Shown here in pieces: positions 17,613-27,032 of a stretch of 64,000 nt of DNA. The number at the start of each line of letters is the position of its first letter. Within the stretch, counting starts at the first letter, position 1. Under the pieces are notes generated by a model. It worked only from the letters and a program-made list of their open reading frames with translations, ran no database searches and was not told the DNA's origin. Position numbers and translations under genes: made by a program. The stretch covers positions 62,001 through 126,000 of the forward strand of contig NZ_PYWM01000009.1 of assembly GCF_003049665.1 (NCBI RefSeq), given 5' to 3'. This stretch comes from Lysinibacillus mangiferihumi. GTDB lineage: Bacteria; Bacillota; Bacilli; Bacillales_A; Planococcaceae.

Positions 17613-17972
17613 TTGAAAAAAATTCATATCTATGAGCCAGCCATGTGCTGTTCTACAGGCTTATGTGGACCTTCTATAGACCCCGAATTATTGCGTATGT
17701 CATTTATAATGAATAATTTAAAGAAAACCAACTTTGAAGCTGAACGATTTAATCTGACTAACGAACCAAATGCTTTTGTAGAAAACGAAACAATCAATCA
17801 ACTTTTAATGGCAGAAGGAATGGATGCCTTACCTGCAACGTTTGTGGATGGAGAATTGCTTTGTAAAGGGCAATATCCAACAAATGAGCAATTTTCACAG
17901 TGGTCAGGGCTTTCAGAAAAAGAACTATTACAAAAGCCGAAAGTACGTTTGTCACTAAAAGGAGATGCCTAA
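17613..17972 (+). CDS. arsD: ArsD arsenite metallochaperone
   Basis: A 119-aa protein that binds As(III) and hands it to ArsA. Cys12, Cys13 and Cys18 (CCSTGLC) reproduce the three essential cysteines of characterised ArsD. The start is a TTG one base after the arsC stop, with GAGGAG about eleven bases upstream. The C-terminal vicinal cysteine pairs of the longer plasmid R773 form are missing, as in many Firmicutes. Its end overlaps the arsA leader, so the two are coupled. Confidence 0.95.
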   Translation: MKKIHIYEPAMCCSTGLCGPSIDPELLRMSFIMNNLKKTNFEAERFNLTNEPNAFVENETINQLLMAEGMDALPATFVDGELLCKGQYPTNEQFSQWSGLSEKELLQKPKVRLSLKGDA

Positions 17973-17973
17973 A

Positions 17974-19743
17974 ATGGAACGCTTTACAAGAAGTCATTTC
18001 CCTGACACTCCTTTCCTGTTTTTCACGGGGAAGGGGGGCGTTGGAAAAACATCTGTTGCTTGTAGTCTATCAATAGCTATTGCAAATGAAGGGAAAAAGG
18101 TACTTTTAATTAGTACAGATCCCGCATCTAACTTACAAGATATTTTTGGTCAAACGCTTTCTAATAGTCCAACAAAGATTGAAGGCATAGACAATTTATT
18201 TGCGATAAATTTAGACCCTGAACAAGCAGCACAACATTACAAAGAGCAAATGGTTGGTCCGTACCGTGGAAAACTACCTGATGTGGTCATTCAAAATATG
18301 GAGGAACAACTTTCTGGGGCTTGTACAGTAGAAATTGCTGCCTTTAATGAATTCGCAACACTATTGACTGATACTTCTGTGATTGGAAATTTTGACACTA
18401 TCGTGTTTGATACAGCACCAACAGGACATACTTTACGCTTATTACAACTACCTTCAGCATGGTCTGCATTTCTAGATGAAAACACGACTGGCACTTCATG
18501 TTTAGGTCCTTTAAAAGGGCTAGAACCACAACGAGAAGTCTATAAAGAGGCTGTTAATCGTTTAAAAGATGCTAACCAAACAACGTTAATGTTAGTGACA
18601 CGCCCTGAAGAAAACCCTTTAAAAGAAGCAGCACGTGCTTCTCACGAGTTATTTGAAATTGGTATTCAAAATCAGACTTTATTAATTAATGGATATATGC
18701 GTAATGTCAATTCTACTGATCATATCGAAGAGGCTTTCATTGCACGTCAATCGGATGCATTAGCCAGAATTCCAGAAGAACTAAATCGATTTGAACATTT
18801 CTACTTACCGTTTGTACCGTACTCATTATCAAGTATTGAGCGTATGCAAGCATGGATGACCAATCAAGAAATTACACATACAAATGAATCAAGCGAAAAA
18901 ACTAAGATTCCTGAAGTGGAAGAATTGATTGCTGATTATTTAGAACGTAAACCGAAACTGATTTTTACGATGGGTAAAGGCGGGGTTGGTAAAACAACGG
19001 TTGCTTCTTATATTGCCTTACGCTTAGCTGAAGAGGGTACTCATGTACATTTAACTACAACAGATCCTGCTGCACATTTAAATTGGACATTCGGTGACGA
19101 ACAAGTCAAAAATTTAACGATAAGTCGAATAGATCCGAAAGTAGAAGTTGCAAACTATGAAGCTGAAGTGCTTGCACAGGCAAGTGAAACGATGAACGAA
19201 GAAGGTTTAGCATTTGTGAAAGAGGATTTGGCTTCTCCTTGTACAGAGGAAATAGCTGTATTCCGAGCATTTGCTAATGTGGTAGAAAATCATCAAGATG
19301 AGGTCATTGTTATTGATACAGCACCAACAGGGCATACGTTGCTGTTATTAGATGCAACGGAAGCTTATCATCGCGAAATAAGCCGTTCACAAGGGGATAT
19401 TCCTCGAGCTGTTTCTAACCTGTTACCAAGGTTGCGTGATGCCTCTTATACGAGTGTTGCCATTGTAACTCTTCCAGAAGCAACACCTGTTTATGAAGCG
19501 ACACGCTTACAGGAAGATTTGCAGCGTGCTGGATTATCTGTTGATTGGTGGGTTGTCAATCAAACCTTTTCTTCAATCCACACAACAAGTCCAATATTAA
19601 TTCAAAAACAACAAGCTGAAAGAAAATGGCTGAATGAAGTACAATCCATCAGCAATAATCAATTCGTCGCCATTCCATGGGTAAAAACACCACCGGTTGG
19701 AACAAAAGGCTTACATGAACTAAAAGGAGAGAAAATCAAATGA
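17974..19743 (+). CDS. arsA: ArsA arsenical pump ATPase
   Basis: A 589-aa ATPase made of two homologous halves. P-loops GKGGVGKT lie at 19-26 and 334-341, and DTAPTGHT signal-transduction motifs lie at 146-153 and 448-455. Cys117, Cys176 and Cys423 match the metalloid-site cysteines of E. coli ArsA (113, 172 and 422). It is soluble and docks on the efflux permease. The ATG at 17974 has AAGGAG at nine bases; the ATG at 17965 is too close to that site. It overlaps the next gene by four bases. Confidence 0.95.
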   Translation: MERFTRSHFPDTPFLFFTGKGGVGKTSVACSLSIAIANEGKKVLLISTDPASNLQDIFGQTLSNSPTKIEGIDNLFAINLDPEQAAQHYKEQMVGPYRGKLPDVVIQNMEEQLSGACTVEIAAFNEFATLLTDTSVIGNFDTIVFDTAPTGHTLRLLQLPSAWSAFLDENTTGTSCLGPLKGLEPQREVYKEAVNRLKDANQTTLMLVTRPEENPLKEAARASHELFEIGIQNQTLLINGYMRNVNSTDHIEEAFIARQSDALARIPEELNRFEHFYLPFVPYSLSSIERMQAWMTNQEITHTNESSEKTKIPEVEELIADYLERKPKLIFTMGKGGVGKTTVASYIALRLAEEGTHVHLTTTDPAAHLNWTFGDEQVKNLTISRIDPKVEVANYEAEVLAQASETMNEEGLAFVKEDLASPCTEEIAVFRAFANVVENHQDEVIVIDTAPTGHTLLLLDATEAYHREISRSQGDIPRAVSNLLPRLRDASYTSVAIVTLPEATPVYEATRLQEDLQRAGLSVDWWVVNQTFSSIHTTSPILIQKQQAERKWLNEVQSISNNQFVAIPWVKTPPVGTKGLHELKGEKIK

Positions 19744-20021
19744 AAATGAGTCCAGAAGGCAAACATTATTTAGAACAGGTAATAGCTGATTCAGAGGTTA
19801 AAACACTTCGTTTCTTTGGTATTGCAGGCTGCTGTGGGGTTAATTTAGGTGTAGGTTTAGAAGCACCAGCAGCAGAAGATGCTATTCAAACAATTGAAGG
19901 TATTGAAGTCGCAATTCATCCTGATATTGCACCACAATTAACAGATGTAACAATCCATGCAGAAGAAGAGAATGGTGAACACGGGTTAGTACTGGTAGGA
20001 TACTCTCCGACATCTTGTTAA
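19740..20021 (+). CDS. Small HesB/IscA-like cysteine protein of the ars operon
   Basis: A 93-aa protein with a HesB/IscA-like fold signature (LRFFGIAGCCGVNLGVGL), but not the usual C-x63-CGC cysteine set. Its cysteines are the vicinal pair Cys31-Cys32 and the terminal Cys93. Three thiols suit As(III) binding, so a storage, sensing or carrier role beside ArsD/ArsA is a fair inference. It overlaps arsA by four bases (ATGA) and is clearly part of the operon. Databases often call such genes Fe-S biogenesis proteins or adhesins; neither role is shown by the sequence. Confidence 0.8.
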   Translation: MKMSPEGKHYLEQVIADSEVKTLRFFGIAGCCGVNLGVGLEAPAAEDAIQTIEGIEVAIHPDIAPQLTDVTIHAEEENGEHGLVLVGYSPTSC

Positions 20022-20168
20022 TTAGAAGCCGACATGAATAGAGGCTACAAAAGTTTGCTTTTGATTTCTTCTTTAAAGGAGATACCAAACGCTATGACCC
20101 TCTACATGGTTACAAAGCATAACTATATTACGTCTAGCTAACTGCTAGACGTAAAAAATATATTTTAT

Positions 20169-20184
20169 ATAAGTAAATACTTAT
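20169..20184. promoter_or_regulatory. ArsR operator before the flavoprotein gene
   Basis: ATAAGTA-AA-TACTTAT is a perfect 16-bp dyad. It lies 28 bases upstream of the flavoprotein ATG and about 150 bases after the HesB-like stop. It matches the half-site upstream of arsR, so the flavoprotein is probably its own ArsR-controlled transcript. Confidence 0.75.
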
Positions 20185-20211
20185 GTAATGACTAAAAGAG
20201 GAGAAGTTAAT

Positions 20212-21564
20212 ATGAACACGCTAAATGTAATGAAACAAAATACATCTTGTTGCACCCCTGCAAAGAGCATTGAAATTCAACAGATTATTCCCAATGCCAA
20301 TAAAAATTTACCCGTCGTAATAATTGGTGCAGGTCCAATTGGATTAGCTACAGCTGCTCATTTAGTAGAACAAAAGCAAGCATTTATCTTACTAGAGGCA
20401 GGGCGTGAAATAGCACATAATATGCGTAGTTGGGGGCATGTGACGTTATTTTCTCCATGGCGTTATAACATCAATAAAGCAGCCAAAGCTTTATTAGATA
20501 CCTCCGATTGGGTAGAACCTAATTTAGATACGTTACCAACGGGAAATGAATTAATTGATCTCTATTTAAGACCTTTGAGTGAGTTAGTACAAATAAAACC
20601 TAACATTCAATTGAACACAAAAGTAGTTGGGATTTCACGACAATTTAATGATAAGATGAAGACAAAAAATCGAGTAGAACAATCCTTTAATATTTATGTT
20701 GAACAAGAGAATGACATCAGTATCATAGAGGCGAGAGCTGTTATTGATGCGACGGGTACCTGGGGAAATCCAAATCCTGCGAATACTACAGGTGTTTGGC
20801 TACAAAATGAAAAAGCATTAGCAAATCATATTGAGTATGGTATTCCAGATATAAATTCAAATGCTAAGAGATATGCAAATAAGAAGATTGCTGTTATTGG
20901 TGGTGGCCATTCAGCTATTAATACCTTATTGGCACTTGCGGAATTACAAGAAGATAATCCTGCAACAAAGTTAGTATGGATTATGCGTAAAAGATCTGTT
21001 GAAGAAGCATATGGTGGCGAAGAAAAAGATGCATTAGCAGCTCGTGGCGCACTTGGTGTACGTATACACGAATTAGTAGATACAGGTAAGGTTGAGGTAA
21101 TAACACCTTTCTATATCTCACAGTTGAAGAAAGATAAGAGCATCCAAATTGTTGGTACTATTAACGGGGAAACAAAGGTATTAACAGGATTTGAAGAGCT
21201 AATTGTCAACGCAGGGAATCGACCAGATCTTACGATTAACAGTGAACTACGGCTTTCCATTGATGCAGCAACAGAAAGTGTGAAAGCATTGGCGCCTCTA
21301 ATTGACCCGAATGAGCATAGTTGTGGAACAGTAAGAGCGCATGGAGAAGAAATACTGAGACAACCAGAAAAGGATTTCTATATAGTCGGAGCTAAAAGTT
21401 ATGGACGCGCACCAACATTTTTAATGGCAACAGGTTATGAACAAGTCCGTTCAATAACTGCTTACTTATCAGGTGATAAAGAAGCTTCGAAACGTGTGGA
21501 ATTGGAGTTACCAGAAACAGGGGTTTGCGGTATAAATCTTGCTGATCAATCAAATTCATGTTGT
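20212..21564 (+). CDS. ars-associated FAD/NAD(P)-dependent oxidoreductase (ArsO-like)
   Basis: A 450-aa flavoprotein. GAGPIG at 39-44 is the FAD Rossmann motif, preceded by VVII. A second GGGHSA motif near the middle binds NAD(P)H, and a VNAGNRPD block follows. The layout is that of flavin-dependent monooxygenases. Both ends carry vicinal cysteines (NTSCC near residues 11-14 and a terminal SCC), which is unusual and suits As(III) contact. AGAGGAG upstream fixes the ATG at 20212, not 20188. Genes of this kind in ars islands are often called arsO, but their reaction is not settled. It may oxidise a trivalent arsenical or recycle a thiol. Confidence 0.8.
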
Positions 21565-21624
21565 TAAAAAATTTGACTGTTAGCGAAAGCTAGCAGTCCT
21601 TTTATAAATAATAAGGAGGAAATG

Positions 21625-22289
21625 GGATGGAGGACACCATGCAAAATTGCGTTTTGTAGCAGAAAATCAAAATAAAACGGTAGTAATTTAGAAAAGTATA
21701 AAGATGAGGTTACAAACACGTTAATAGCTAATGGTAATAAGGTGTTGAAAAGTAAATTTGCAAAGTCAGTAACGGCATGGATATACATTGGTGATGATTA
21801 ACGTTACGAATTACAATAATGATCAAGAGAAAGCCTTAGGTGAATTAGGGCGTCGAATTCCTACGTATCATTTAATTGATGTATGGAAACATCTAAAGAA
21901 TAATTTGGGGGTATTTGCATCTGTTTCGAAAGAGGAACCAGTAATTAATGCTATCCATAATCGTGTATCTCTAAAAGAGATTAAAAATCAAAATAATTGG
22001 GAGAAAGGATTTGATAAAGGTTATCCTTTGTACGAAAAAGGTGATATAGAGCGCAAGTCTGGCAACATTTTAGGAGCCATTGAGTTATTCGATAAGGCTC
22101 GCTATAACGGTTATAATGCACCTGCCTTGTACAGTTCTTATGCTATGGCTTATCGTAAAATAAAAGATTATGATAATGAAATTGCAATTCTTGATGAAGC
22201 AATTGAACGTTTGAAATCTGAAAACACGCATTATGGCATTTAACGAACGCCGCAAAAAAGCGATAGCATTAAAGGTTAAGTATAATTAA
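21625..22289 (+). pseudogene. Decayed TPR-type hypothetical gene
   Basis: A readable frame runs from about 21788 to 22243 and encodes TPR-like helices (GNILGAIELFDKARYNGYN, then YAMAYRKIKDYDNEIAILDE). It has no ribosome site at its start. At the 3' end a +1 shift restores a natural C-terminus (FNERRKKAIALKVKYN, stop at 22287-22289). Upstream, 21640-21801 encodes related-looking pieces in shifted frames (RFVAENQNKTVVI, then KYKDEVTNTLIANGNK). I read this as one gene broken by several indels. The original function is unknown. Confidence 0.55.
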
Positions 22290-22846
<557 letters not shown>

Positions 22847-22903
22847 AATTGCTATGAATGTATCTGATGCTTTTCCATCAGCATCCTCTCATTCATAGCA
22901 ATT
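22847..22903. repeat. Long nested hairpin
   Basis: AATTGCTATGAATG at 22847-22860 pairs exactly with 22890-22903. Between them GATGC and GCATC form an inner stem around TTTTCCATCA. It may terminate transcription from either side or be a remnant of a small mobile element. No T-run follows directly. Confidence 0.5.
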
Positions 22904-23037
22904 CTAGATTGGTTTGTTAAACATCGAGTCTAAAATCAGGTTTATTTCTCTGTGTTCGAATCCAATATGGGGTAACTATTCACTATTGAAATTATTTCAA
23001 ATCTTTACCCACAAATTCCTCTGCATCAGAAATAATA

Positions 23038-23705
23038 TTAATCTTTTTTACCGGAAATAATAATAATAAAATAAAAGCAAAAATATACCCAAAAGTGATA
23101 ATAATTAAAGATGCCTTTAAAAGACCCTCCAAATAATCCACCTAGCGGCATAGCTCCCCTCGTTAAAAATCTATTACTTGCATTTACTCTTCCTAAAATA
23201 TTTATATGCCGTAAACTTACTTGAGTTATAAAGTATACTGTATTACCAAAATTCACAAAAATTTGGCCAATTATTATTAAAGATATTGAAAATAGAGAAT
23301 TCCCTCCAAAAATAGCTATTATACATCCACCTAACCATACTATTAATGTTGATCCAATAATCGAACGTCCAATACCTGTTTTTCCAGAGATTTTGCCCCT
23401 ACAATCCCCCCTATGCTTCCTAAACTTAGAATAAGACCAATACAAAGAATAAGTAGATACTTTTTTCTACTTCTATCAATCCAAACGCCTGCAAATAAAC
23501 TAAAAAGGAAAAAGGGCAAAGTAGCTAAAGCTTGAAAAATGCCCATTTGGGATGAATCTGCATTTAAATAATAAATAGCTGTCAGCGGTAATCCAACAAC
23601 TGTTATTTGAGAGCCAAACATAGAAATTGATTGTGAAATCCAAAAGACGTTAAAATAATTTTTTTCTTTTTTAACATTCATTACATCACTCAAGCTAAAA
23701 TACAC
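23038..23705 (-). pseudogene. Internally deleted MFS transporter
   Basis: The N-terminal part (23343-23705) encodes helices 1-2 of a macrolide-efflux-type MFS protein: FWISQSISMFGSQITVVGLPL, then the motif-A-like GVWIDRSRKK. The second frame (23038-23445) resumes inside a late helix (GRSIIGSTLIVWLGG) and includes GRVNASNRFLTRGAMPLGG, a C-half motif. A normal protein is about 400 aa; here the middle helices are gone and the frame shifts near 23390. It is non-functional. It lies just downstream of the YcaO-like fragment on the same strand, so it may have been its exporter. Confidence 0.7.
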
Positions 23706-23719
23706 CTTCTTTTTTATTA

Positions 23720-24073
23720 TTACCCAAATGGATGAGGGTGTTTATTTAATTGATGGGTTTTCAAAGAGGAATTACAATAATTCAATAGTCTTTCAGAATA
23801 ACTCATCTTCGGTTCGAATAAATGCATTGGTTGCAATCCAGGAATTATTGTTTTAGTAACCTTTGCTCCAAATTGCTCAATATCTGATGTAGTTACATCT
23901 TTTATTATTATGTCCTTACCTTCTTTAAGGAGAAAATTAATCAATTGTGTTAGGTTCTCTTCTGTCAATCCAGCAAAATTTTCGAACTTTATTGGTTCTT
24001 CAGTAGATTTGTCTAAGTATTCAAGTTTTCCTTTCATTTCTGGTAACTTTCCATTTCGAATAATTGCTGGATG
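23720..24073 (-). pseudogene. C-terminal fragment of a YcaO-like cyclodehydratase
   Basis: About 118 codons are open, starting just after a TGA at 24074. The piece KVTKTIIPGLQPMH near the end is the characteristic late motif of YcaO/TOMM proteins (V-x-x-I-V-P-G-L-Q-P-x-H), and the C-terminus ends in a proline-flanked HPHPFG. YcaO C-termini normally end in a proline-rich tail needed for activity. The ATP-binding part is missing, so the fragment cannot work. An inverted-repeat element (24103-24178) lies where the rest of the gene should be. Confidence 0.6.
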
Positions 24074-24102
24074 TCAAAAAGGCTCATTTGGTTTACAATA
24101 GT

Positions 24103-24178
24103 AATGAGGCATACACTCCGTTCGGATAAGGTTGGTTTAGTCGCTACCATTATACTGAATTTTGGGAGGTGCCTCATT
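24103..24178. repeat. Inverted-repeat element / structured RNA with T-rich end
   Basis: AATGAGGCA at 24103-24111 pairs with TGCCTCATT at 24170-24178, and CTCC (24116-24119) can pair with GGAGG just inside. The plus strand then runs into a T-rich stretch. The 76-base unit could be a terminator with a large loop, a riboswitch-like RNA or a small inverted-repeat element that truncated the YcaO gene. I do not recognise a known riboswitch core. Confidence 0.45.
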
Positions 24179-24318
24179 TTTATTTAATCGAAACCCTTGA
24201 TACTAAAGCGATTGGAATTATGAAATTAACTCATCTAGTTTGGTTTTTATAGAAAAGTTTGATTATTTCGGGATGCGAATATTCAATTAAAGCTCCCCAT
24301 TAGTTTAATAAGAAAAAA

Positions 24319-25086
24319 TCATTTTCTTGCTAAATATAAATCAATCGTATCGTATATCTTTAATTTATTCCCAAAATCTATAATCGCTTCTCTAATCTCT
24401 TTTTCTAACATTATTTTTGTATTATAAGGCAGACTTCTATGGTCAGAATAAGTATTTAATAATGCAATGTAGTCATTCGAAGAAAATATTCGAGTTAAAT
24501 GATATAACTTAAACACTACATCCTTAAATCCATAAGATTCAATGGTCTTAAACCTGTTGTTATATTTCTTTGTGTCATTTTCTATTATTTTAGTATTGGA
24601 AGGTCTATATTTTTGGTATATTCCTTGAATTTGCTTATGCAATTCATCGTTTTCTCGTGATACAAACGGTCTGTTCCAAAATAATGCCAGTGTCCCATCT
24701 TTTTTTAATAATTTGGAGACTCTAGGGAAACCTTTTTCTTCTGGAATCCAATGAAATGCAGTAGCTGAATAAATTAAGTCTATACTCTCATATTGACACA
24801 CAAAGTCTTCAAATGCTGAATTATGTACCCTGAAATTTTCATATTCTCGAAACTTTAACTTAGTATAGTCTGCAAGGTCTTTTCCTAATTCGACTGCTGT
24901 TAATTCACAGCCTTTATCCAGAAAAGGTTTTGTCGCTTGACCTGTGCCAATTCCAATTTCAATAACTTTTTTGCCATACTCTACTTGAGAATAATTCAAA
25001 ATATCTTTAAATAATTCATCACAATATGTTGGTCGCCATTTATCGTAATTCCCTACATCCTCATTAAATATAAATCGTTTATCCAA
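24319..25086 (-). CDS. Class I SAM-dependent methyltransferase
   Basis: A 255-aa methyltransferase. VIEIGIGTGQATK near residues 42-54 is the SAM-binding motif I. AVELGKDL, the acidic end of strand 2, follows. DLIYSATAFHWIP is the YcgJ/TPMT-like motif seen in cytosolic small-molecule methyltransferases. The frame could start at a GTG (25116), but GGAGG eight bases before the TTG at 25086 makes that the likely start. It is intact, unlike its neighbours. The substrate is unknown. Confidence 0.85.
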   Translation of the reverse strand: MDKRFIFNEDVGNYDKWRPTYCDELFKDILNYSQVEYGKKVIEIGIGTGQATKPFLDKGCELTAVELGKDLADYTKLKFREYENFRVHNSAFEDFVCQYESIDLIYSATAFHWIPEEKGFPRVSKLLKKDGTLALFWNRPFVSRENDELHKQIQGIYQKYRPSNTKIIENDTKKYNNRFKTIESYGFKDVVFKLYHLTRIFSSNDYIALLNTYSDHRSLPYNTKIMLEKEIREAIIDFGNKLKIYDTIDLYLARK

Positions 25087-25195
25087 TTTATTTTCCTCCG
25101 AATATATTGTTACCACACTATTTAGGTGTTTGGATACCTAATTATAAAGAAACAATCTCCACCACCTTCAGATGATGGCGTCTCTTACTGAATGA

Positions 25196-25224
25196 ATCCG
25201 AAAGTGGTCTGGCCACTTTCGGAT
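25196..25224. terminator. 12-bp hairpin between the methyltransferase and polymerase fragment
   Basis: ATCCGAAAGTGG and CCACTTTCGGAT flank a five-base loop, followed on the plus strand by TTGGCTTTAT. It could stop leftward or rightward transcripts. It lies in the short gap 25087-25280. Confidence 0.5.
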
Positions 25225-25280
25225 TTGGCTTTATCTTACAAAACAATTATTTAAAAGTAAAGAAAAGACTGCATAAAAAT

Positions 25281-25583
25281 TTATGCAATTTCTAAAATTC
25301 CTTCAATTTCATATTCTTTTCGTCGTTTGTGCATGTTTACTTTCACTTGTAGTCTACCAAAGCGCTTTTCAAGCGTTCTCTCAATGTAAAGCAATTCATC
25401 TTCTAGTAACAGCTCTTGAACAAGATGAAAAACTTGCGGGAATAAGGTTACAGAGACCGTTCCAAACTCATCCTGAAGAGCTAATAAAGGCCATTTGTAA
25501 ACGGCGATCAACAAGGGAAAGCATGTACCTGGCAACGTCCGTACGTGCCCACCGAGCCAATATTCAGGGTTATTAATCGTAAC
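25281..25583 (-). pseudogene. Fragment resembling the C-terminal OB region of DNA polymerase III alpha (DnaE)
   Basis: About 100 codons are open. LQDEFGTVSVTLFPQVFH followed by LYIERTLEKRFGRLQVKV matches the OB-fold at the DnaE C-terminus (T-L-x-D-E-x-G-x-x-x-V-x-x-F-P, then E-G/R-x-x-E-x-R-x-G-R-x-Q). An upstream LGGHVRTL piece also fits. The preceding polymerase body is absent, so only a 3' remnant remains. I judged this by motif recognition only. Confidence 0.5.
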
Positions 25584-25797
25584 TTTTTTATAATTGTTGC
25601 GACTTTACTAAATCAAGAGTTTTTCAGTATAGTTGTATATCGCGAAATATCAATAATTATGAACAAACTATCCGTATTAAAAAAACAAGGAGAGTTAAAA
25701 AACTAGCTTGTTTGAAATTAACTTTCATATAAAAATCCAAATAATATCTAAACACAATTTATAAATCATCATTATAGACTTTAGGTCCTTTTCTAAT

Positions 25798-25842
25798 AGA
25801 AAAAATAAACTCAGCTAATTGTTTAATCAACTGAGTTTATTT
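25798..25842 (-). terminator. Terminator of the SCO gene
   Basis: Read on the minus strand, AATAAACTCAG and CTGAGTTTATT form a stem that runs straight into a T-rich stretch. It lies ten bases after the SCO gene stop. Confidence 0.75.
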
Positions 25843-25852
25843 TGCGTTGTAT

Positions 25853-26446
25853 TTAGTTTTTAGACAATGCTTTCATATCTGCTACGATTGTTTCAACCGG
25901 TACATCTGTCGTGCCATCATAATCTTTTACGACAACACCATCAGCATTTACTAAATAAAAACTCGACATATGTACTACTTGATCAGAATTCGGATCATTT
26001 TTTACTAATGAATTAAATGATTTTCGCGCAAATTGCTCTATATATACTTGCTTATAACCAGTCAGCAGCTGCCATTTGCTATCATCAACAACCGAGTACG
26101 TTTTTAAATAATTTTTTAATACTTCAGGTGTGTCAACTTCTGGATCTACGCTAAATGCTACGATTTGATAGTCCTTTACGCCTTCATCTTCTAATGACTT
26201 TTGCACATCTGTCATATTATATGTCATCGGCGGACAAATCGAATTGCAATTTGTAAATATGAACATGGCTAACCAAGGCTTTCCTTTAAAGCTATCAAGG
26301 TTCACTTGCTCATTGTTTTGATTTGTAAAAGAAAAATCTTGTACGTCAATACTCATTTCAGGTTTAAATTTATAACTACCACAAGCTGTTAATAAACTAC
26401 TTATTACTAGGTATCCAACTAGTATGATCCATTTCCTTCTTAACAA
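25853..26446 (-). CDS. SCO1/SenC family copper chaperone lipoprotein
   Basis: A 197-aa thioredoxin-fold lipoprotein that delivers copper to the CuA site of cytochrome c oxidase on the outer face of the membrane. Lipobox LLTAC gives the modified Cys22. The metal ligands are Cys67 and Cys71 (C-N-S-I-C-P) and His159 (VVHMSS). The track frame begins at 26473, but GGAGGG falls inside it and points to the TTG at 26446, which also yields a compact lipoprotein signal (MLRRKWIILVG). It is monocistronic. No oxidase gene is in the window. Confidence 0.88.
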   Translation of the reverse strand: MLRRKWIILVGYLVISSLLTACGSYKFKPEMSIDVQDFSFTNQNNEQVNLDSFKGKPWLAMFIFTNCNSICPPMTYNMTDVQKSLEDEGVKDYQIVAFSVDPEVDTPEVLKNYLKTYSVVDDSKWQLLTGYKQVYIEQFARKSFNSLVKNDPNSDQVVHMSSFYLVNADGVVVKDYDGTTDVPVETIVADMKALSKN

Positions 26447-27032
26447 AGTGTACACTTCCCTCCAACTTATCATCGTTTTTTATTGTATAAATTATAGATT
26501 ACAAATACAAGATAATGGTCTTGAATCTTTTCCTTCTTTATGTCAAACTCCTTCATTTGTATGTTTTTGGTAGCTTTTAAACCATTTTATGCCAACTTAT
26601 TAAAAGTTTTTTTAAAAATTTTTTCAGCATTTTTTTACTAATTTTCTTATTTCCCAAGACATCATATAATTGTTATATAACAAGGTTTTTTTGCTATTCA
26701 TTTATAGACTCTTTTTTATAGAAAAATAAGGAAAACGCTAAATTTCTCTTTTAAGTTCATTTTTTCTTTTACATTCAAAATTATTATCAATAAGCTATTT
26801 TAACAATACTATTTCAAGAGTGAAACGCGTTCTCTTTCATACAGATAATTTCTATTAAATCCTTATTATTTCTACTTTATTTCGACTATCTAAATTTGAC
26901 TAAAAATTTGAAAAACTAAAATTTTAGTATTGCATTATAGGATTCTTCCTCATAAAATAAGTGAATATAACGACGAGACAAAAAGAAATATGTCGTTTTA
27001 AACAGCAATATATAACTTTAGGGGGAATAATA
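26447..27032. other. Very AT-rich intergenic region upstream of the symporter pair
   Basis: About 590 bases between divergent genes, with long T and A runs and no credible frame. Promoters for both sides should be here. TGAAACGCGTTCTC near 26819 is only vaguely cre-like. Nothing else can be assigned. Confidence 0.4.

Noticed and set aside
22847-22903. CRISPR-like repeat or tRNA
   Set aside because: It is a single hairpin without spaced repeats or a cloverleaf.
24103-24178. T-box riboswitch reading of the GGGAGGTGCC segment
   Set aside because: The conserved T-box core (TGGNACCGCG) and specifier stem are not present.
25283-25576. Plus-strand frame opposite the DnaE-like fragment
   Set aside because: Composition and motifs fit the minus strand; the plus frame is a shadow.
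26815-26835. cre site before the symporter pair
   Set aside because: TGAAACGCGTTCTC misaligns with the central CG of the consensus and lacks symmetry.
26961-27032. Upstream extension of the first DUF485 protein
   Set aside because: AGGGGGAA directly precedes the inner ATG and the paralogue starts at the same place.
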